From Comamonadaceae bacterium (GTDB lineage Bacteria; Pseudomonadota; Gammaproteobacteria; Burkholderiales; Burkholderiaceae_C), in NCBI GenBank assembly GCA_947460165.1, contig CANHKH010000112.1, positions 1 through 8,893 of the forward strand: a stretch of DNA of 8,893 nt, read 5' to 3'. Position 1 is the first letter of the stretch. Each line of letters starts with the position of its first letter. The notes below the pieces were generated by a model. That model saw nothing but the letters and a program-made list of their open reading frames with translations. It was not told the origin of the DNA and did not search any database. Position numbers and translations under genes: made by a program. Below, piece after piece: positions 5,462 to 8,893 of this stretch.

Positions 5462-6628
5462 TCATCGTCGGAGCACCAACCAGCCAAAGGCGGTCAGTGA
5501 AATGGCGCTGTACAACAGGCCTGGCGCGGCCGCCGCAAACCAGGGCTGCCAGTTGCTGAGGTTGCCGATGTAGCCAAACACGTTGTTGAGCAAGAAAAAG
5601 CTGATTCCAATCATCACCCCGCCAAATACATAGGTGGCGATGCCGCCCGAGCGCATGTTCAGGTAGGCAAAGGGCAGGGCCAGCACCACCATGACCAAAC
5701 AACTGAGCGGGTAAAACACTTTTTTCCAGAACTCTATTTCATAGCGCTGGGCGGTTTGGCCATTGGCTTCCAGGTGGCGGATGTAGGTGAAGAGGTCAAT
5801 GGTGCGCATGCGGTCAGGCCGCAGCAAGGCCACAGAGACCATTTCCGCGGTGATTTGCGTGGGCCAGCTGAGCGTGTCGGCTTTGAGGCGCTGTATGCGC
5901 AGGTCGCTGCGCGGCCCCGCTTCGCCAGACTCGACTGCCGCGCGGGTTGCATCCACTTGGTGGGTGGGGGCGCTGAATTCGGTGCGCAGCACGCCTTCGA
6001 GCTCCCAGGCCTCGCCCTGGCCAAAGCGCGCCCGCTCGGCCTGGGTCACAGACATCACTTGGTTGCGGCCATTGAACTCGTAGATTTGCACGCTGAGCAT
6101 GGCGTTCTCGGGCGACAAGGATTTGACGTTGACGACAAAGCTGGAGACATCGGTTTTTTCACGCAGCCAGGCCCCGGTTTGGCCCACCATGACGCGGCTT
6201 TGGTAGCGGGCTTTGAGCAGTTGGGAGGCACGGTCGGCCGCTGGCGCCACGTAGTCCCCCACCAAAAAACTAAAAAGCACAAAAAAACTGCCTAAGGTGA
6301 GCAAGATGCGCAAGGCCCGCCACGGTCCCAGGCCGCTGGTGCGCAAAATGGTGTATTCGGAGCTTTGCGCGAGCCTGGCCATCACGATGATGGTGCCAAT
6401 GAGCACCGAGATGGGCAGCAACTCATAAAGCCGGCTGGGCAAGAGCAGGGTGACAAACAGCAGGGCGTGCCTGAGTTGGTAAACACCGCCTTCCAGCGGG
6501 TTGCCCCGGCCCAGGCTTTGCAGCTCGTCGACCAGGTCAAAGAACAAAAACAAGGCCAAAAAGCCCAGCGTCACTGCCGCGATCGAGGCCAGGGTTTCGC
6601 CGTAAATGAGCTTGCGAATGCTTTTCAT
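5462..6628 (-). CDS. lptG: LPS export ABC transporter permease LptG
   Basis: A 388-residue inner-membrane permease of the LptB2FG complex, which extracts lipopolysaccharide from the inner membrane and passes it to LptC/LptA. It starts MKSIRKLIYGETL, with the first helix at about 12-32, further helices at about 52-85 and 103-125, a long periplasmic beta-jellyroll-like domain at about 127-300, and three C-terminal helices at about 303-322, 330-352 and 363-385. The segment 'ARLAQSSEYTILRTSG' at 84-99 is the cytoplasmic coupling helix typical of LptF/G, and 'EFWKKVFYPL' before helix 4 is characteristic of LptG. The ATG at 6628 overlaps the lptF stop as ATGA and has GAGG (6636-6639) seven bases upstream as a ribosome binding site, which decides against the longer open frame to 6709. 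It is the second gene of the lptF-lptG-chelatase operon. Confidence 0.95.
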   Translation of the reverse strand: MKSIRKLIYGETLASIAAVTLGFLALFLFFDLVDELQSLGRGNPLEGGVYQLRHALLFVTLLLPSRLYELLPISVLIGTIIVMARLAQSSEYTILRTSGLGPWRALRILLTLGSFFVLFSFLVGDYVAPAADRASQLLKARYQSRVMVGQTGAWLREKTDVSSFVVNVKSLSPENAMLSVQIYEFNGRNQVMSVTQAERARFGQGEAWELEGVLRTEFSAPTHQVDATRAAVESGEAGPRSDLRIQRLKADTLSWPTQITAEMVSVALLRPDRMRTIDLFTYIRHLEANGQTAQRYEIEFWKKVFYPLSCLVMVVLALPFAYLNMRSGGIATYVFGGVMIGISFFLLNNVFGYIGNLSNWQPWFAAAAPGLLYSAISLTAFGWLVLRR

Positions 6629-7746
6629 GCGCTGGCCTCGCTCTTGCGCCAGGAGGGCCAGCGCGCCAAGCGCGGCACATTCAGGTTCAAGTGGCGCTTG
6701 AACAACCACAGCAATCCCACTGCAAACACGCCGCCGTGCAAAGCCAGCATCAAGGTGTTCAGGCCGATCAAGCCGGTCTGCACCCAGTTTTGGCTCAGGG
6801 TGAGCAAATTGTTGTAGACCAAAAAGATGAAGATGGACAAGATCAGGTTGTTGCCGCGGCCTGTGCGCGGGTTCACATGGGTCAGGGCCACGGCCAACAG
6901 CACCATGTTCAGGGTGGACAGCACAAGCCCTAAACGCCAGGCGATCTCGCCTTGGTTGGCGGGGCTGGGGTTTTGAAACAGCCGCCAGGTGGAGATGAAT
7001 TTGTGCGAGCCCGCGTCCAGGCTGCGCGGGCTGGCGCCGCTGATGCGGGCGCCGTAGGCCTCAAAGCTGCTGATGCGTATGGGCGGCGTCTGGCCATCGG
7101 CTTGATGGCTGATTTCAACGCGTTCGCCATTTTCCAGCGTGAGCATTTGGGCGCCGTCCACCGTGTCCAGGCGACCTGAGCGGGCGGTGGTGATGGTGCG
7201 CACCTTGGGGCCGGTGGTGGCTATAAAAATGTCTGAGCCGCTGCGGTCGCGCGAGTTGCGGTCTATGAAAAACACCCGGGATCCGTCAGACGATTCCTGA
7301 AACTGCCCAGGGGCCACGCGGTCCAGGTCGCTGCGCTGCTCGTAGCGCTGGCGCAGCTCCTGGGTTTTTTGATTGGTCCAGGGCCACAGCCACAGCGCTG
7401 AAAAAGCCGTCACCAGCAGCACCGGCCAGGCAAAGCGCAGCATGGGCCGAATGAAGCTGGCCAGGCCCTTGCCGCTGACTTGCCAGACCACCATCTCACT
7501 GTCTTGGTAAAGGCGTGAGAGCACGCTGACCATGGCGATGAACAGCGATAAGCCCAAAATCGTGGGCAAGCGCCCCAGTGTGGCGTAGGCCATCAGCAGC
7601 ATCACATCTTGGGGATTGACCGCCCCTCTGGACGCTTGACCCAGGGTGCGGATCAAGATAATCGTCAAGATGATGGTGACCAGCACCACCAAGGTGGCAC
7701 CGAAGCTGCGCGCGAGTTCTTTGCGGAGGGTGGATTCGAATAACAT
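6625..7746 (-). CDS. lptF: LPS export ABC transporter permease LptF
   Basis: A 373-residue partner permease of LptG in the LPS exporter (E. coli LptF is 366 aa). Predicted membrane helices: about 14-34, 52-75, 104-122, then a periplasmic domain at about 125-265, then helices at about 272-290, 299-318 and 328-349. Family marks include 'MLFESTLRKEL' at the start, 'LSRLYQDSEMVVWQVSG' at 76-92 as coupling helix, and 'NPRTGRGNNLILSIFIFLVYNNLL' region at 292-315, written here as the loop NPRTGRG followed by helix 5. It is the first gene of its operon; its stop overlaps the lptG start. Its start lies 47 bases from the divergent pepA start, the same arrangement as pepA/lptFG in E. coli. No strong Shine-Dalgarno is seen. 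The tail after helix 6 is short and basic. Confidence 0.95.
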   Translation of the reverse strand: MLFESTLRKELARSFGATLVVLVTIILTIILIRTLGQASRGAVNPQDVMLLMAYATLGRLPTILGLSLFIAMVSVLSRLYQDSEMVVWQVSGKGLASFIRPMLRFAWPVLLVTAFSALWLWPWTNQKTQELRQRYEQRSDLDRVAPGQFQESSDGSRVFFIDRNSRDRSGSDIFIATTGPKVRTITTARSGRLDTVDGAQMLTLENGERVEISHQADGQTPPIRISSFEAYGARISGASPRSLDAGSHKFISTWRLFQNPSPANQGEIAWRLGLVLSTLNMVLLAVALTHVNPRTGRGNNLILSIFIFLVYNNLLTLSQNWVQTGLIGLNTLMLALHGGVFAVGLLWLFKRHLNLNVPRLARWPSWRKSEASA

Positions 7747-7793
7747 GGCGCAACAATTTGCTCTTGCCCAGGCCCTGCCTGAACCACCTGATT
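7747..7793. promoter_or_regulatory. Divergent lptF/pepA intergenic region, candidate promoters not resolved
   Basis: Only 47 bases separate the two divergent start codons, so at least one promoter must lie partly inside the opposite gene. I see no convincing -35/-10 pair or ribosome binding site for either gene in it. Expression of the two directions may be linked by this crowding, which is an inference from spacing alone. Confidence 0.4.
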
Positions 7794-8893
7794 ATGGACT
7801 TTGAACTCAAAACCCTCAGCCGCGCTCGCGTGGCCGCCGAAAAATGCGACGCACTCGTGGTGCTCGTGCCCGAGCAGAGCCCCACCGAGGCCGATTTGAT
7901 CTCGGCGCTCCTAGGCCACGCCCTCAAGCAGGGTGATTTTGAGCCCAAACCAGGCCGGCTGTTGCAGGCCTACCGCACGCCTGGCTTGGCGGCCAGCCGT
8001 TTGGTGCTGGTGGGCGCGGGGGACGGTTCGGCCAAACAAGTGCGCTCGGCTGTCACTGCGGCCCTGGGCGCCCTCAAGGGCAGCAATGTCAGGCGTGTGA
8101 TCGTCAGCTTGGGCTGGCTGGTCGGCGACTTGAGCGGCCCGGCCAGCGCCTGCGTGCTGGCCTCGGCCGATGCGGTGTACAGCTACCAGCTCACCAAATC
8201 CAAGCCGGTGCCGTCCAAGCTGCAGTCAGTGCTGCTGGCCGTGCCCGACGCCCAGGCGGTGCGCGCGAGCTTTGACAAGTCCGTGGGCGTGTCGCGCGGC
8301 GTGGCCTTGGCCAAGGAATGGGGCAACCGTCCCGCCAACCACGCCACCCCCACTTTGCTGGCCGGTGCCGCCAAAGAGTTGGCCAAGCTGCGCGGCATAT
8401 CGGTGCAGGTCTTGGGCCCCAAAGAGGTGGCCAAGCTGGGCATGGGGTCCTTCATGGCCGTGGCCCAGGGCTCTGAGGAGCAGCTGCGCTTTATTGTGCT
8501 GAGCTACAAGGGGGCAGCCCGCAGCCAGGCGCCTGTGGTGCTGGTGGGCAAAGGCATCACCTTCGACACCGGGGGGATTTCCATCAAGCCCGCGTCCGAG
8601 ATGGACGAGATGAAGTTCGACATGTGCGGCGCCGCCAGCGTGCTCGGCACTTTCCGCGCGCTGGCCGAGCTGCAACCCACCCTCAACGTGGTGGGCCTGA
8701 TTCCCAGCTGCGAGAACATGCCCGACGGCCGCGCCCTCAAGCCCAGCGACGTGGTCACCAGCATGAGCGGGCAGACCATTGAAGTGCTCAACACCGACGC
8801 CGAAGGCCGGCTGATTCTGTGCGACGCGCTGACCTATGCCGAGCGATTCAAGCCACGGGCGGTGGTGGACATTGCCACGCTCACGGGGGCTTG
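7794..8893 (+). CDS. pepA: Leucyl aminopeptidase (M17, PepA), 3'-truncated by the window edge
   Basis: A cytosolic M17 metallo-aminopeptidase removing N-terminal residues from peptides; in E. coli the same protein also binds DNA in carAB control and Xer recombination. The frame is intact from ATG 7794 to the window end, 366 residues of the usual 490-500, so roughly the last 130 are missing. The N-terminal domain covers about 1-160 and the catalytic domain starts near 170 (LAKEWGNRPANHATP). Two-metal ligands and catalytic residues are visible with spacing identical to bovine lens aminopeptidase: K253 and D258 in VGKGITFDTGG, K265, D276 in KFDMCGAA, then D335, E337 and R339 in the signature NTDAEGRL. 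The start is supported by the family-like MDFELKTLSR opening; no clear Shine-Dalgarno precedes it. Confidence 0.96.
   Translation, partial: MDFELKTLSRARVAAEKCDALVVLVPEQSPTEADLISALLGHALKQGDFEPKPGRLLQAYRTPGLAASRLVLVGAGDGSAKQVRSAVTAALGALKGSNVRRVIVSLGWLVGDLSGPASACVLASADAVYSYQLTKSKPVPSKLQSVLLAVPDAQAVRASFDKSVGVSRGVALAKEWGNRPANHATPTLLAGAAKELAKLRGISVQVLGPKEVAKLGMGSFMAVAQGSEEQLRFIVLSYKGAARSQAPVVLVGKGITFDTGGISIKPASEMDEMKFDMCGAASVLGTFRALAELQPTLNVVGLIPSCENMPDGRALKPSDVVTSMSGQTIEVLNTDAEGRLILCDALTYAERFKPRAVVDIATLTGA

Noticed and set aside
6629..6709. 27-codon extension of lptG to an upstream start
   Set aside because: The family start is MKSIRKLIYGETL at 6628, with an ATGA overlap and a GAGG seven bases upstream.
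7496..7948. 150-codon minus-strand frame crossing the lptF/pepA junction
   Set aside because: It overlaps two intact, well-recognised genes and encodes no recognisable domain.

Overview
The window looks like chromosome of a betaproteobacterium of the order Burkholderiales, most likely family Comamonadaceae (Polaromonas/Rhodoferax/Limnohabitans-like). The reasons are a Bug-type (TctC) solute-binding protein, a group specially abundant in this order, a moderately high GC content, and the order pepA / lptF-lptG / CbiX-type chelatase / cysB. I recognise that order from general familiarity with these genomes, not from a search.

Layout. On the + strand, bases 1-495 are the 3' end of a Bug-family periplasmic binding protein gene. 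A cysteine-type arylsulfatase follows closely (about 534-2150). Bases 2151-2487 hold no convincing gene: one weak small ORF and a short near-repeat. All genes from 2488 to 7746 are on the minus strand. Read in their own direction they are lptF, lptG, a small CbiX-type sirohydrochlorin chelatase, a 153-base gap after the operator-like dyad and hairpins described below (the whole intergenic stretch is 159 bases), a cysB-type LysR regulator, a methionine-type (YbdL-like) aminotransferase, and the C-terminal remnant of a DUF2214-like membrane protein. On the + strand, divergent from lptF, a leucyl aminopeptidase gene (pepA) starts at 7794 and runs off the right edge.

How the genes may work together. 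LptF and LptG are the inner-membrane permease pair of the lipopolysaccharide exporter; pepA is their usual divergent neighbour. The rest has a sulfur theme. The arylsulfatase frees sulfate from sulfate esters. CysB is the master activator of sulfur assimilation. The CbiX-type chelatase could put iron into sirohydrochlorin to make siroheme, the cofactor of sulfite reductase. The aminotransferase, whose start codon overlaps the cysB stop codon, belongs to a group that prefers methionine. Whether CysB controls the sulfatase cannot be told from the sequence.

Most notable non-coding signals: a 28-base interrupted palindrome (4957-4984) just upstream of cysB that looks like a LysR-type autoregulatory operator, an 8-base direct repeat 31 bases apart in the same leader, and a possible three-way-junction RNA (5036-5089) right after the chelatase stop codon. 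I see no CRISPR array, RNA gene, complete insertion sequence or clear defence system. Most of the window is ordinary chromosomal sequence.
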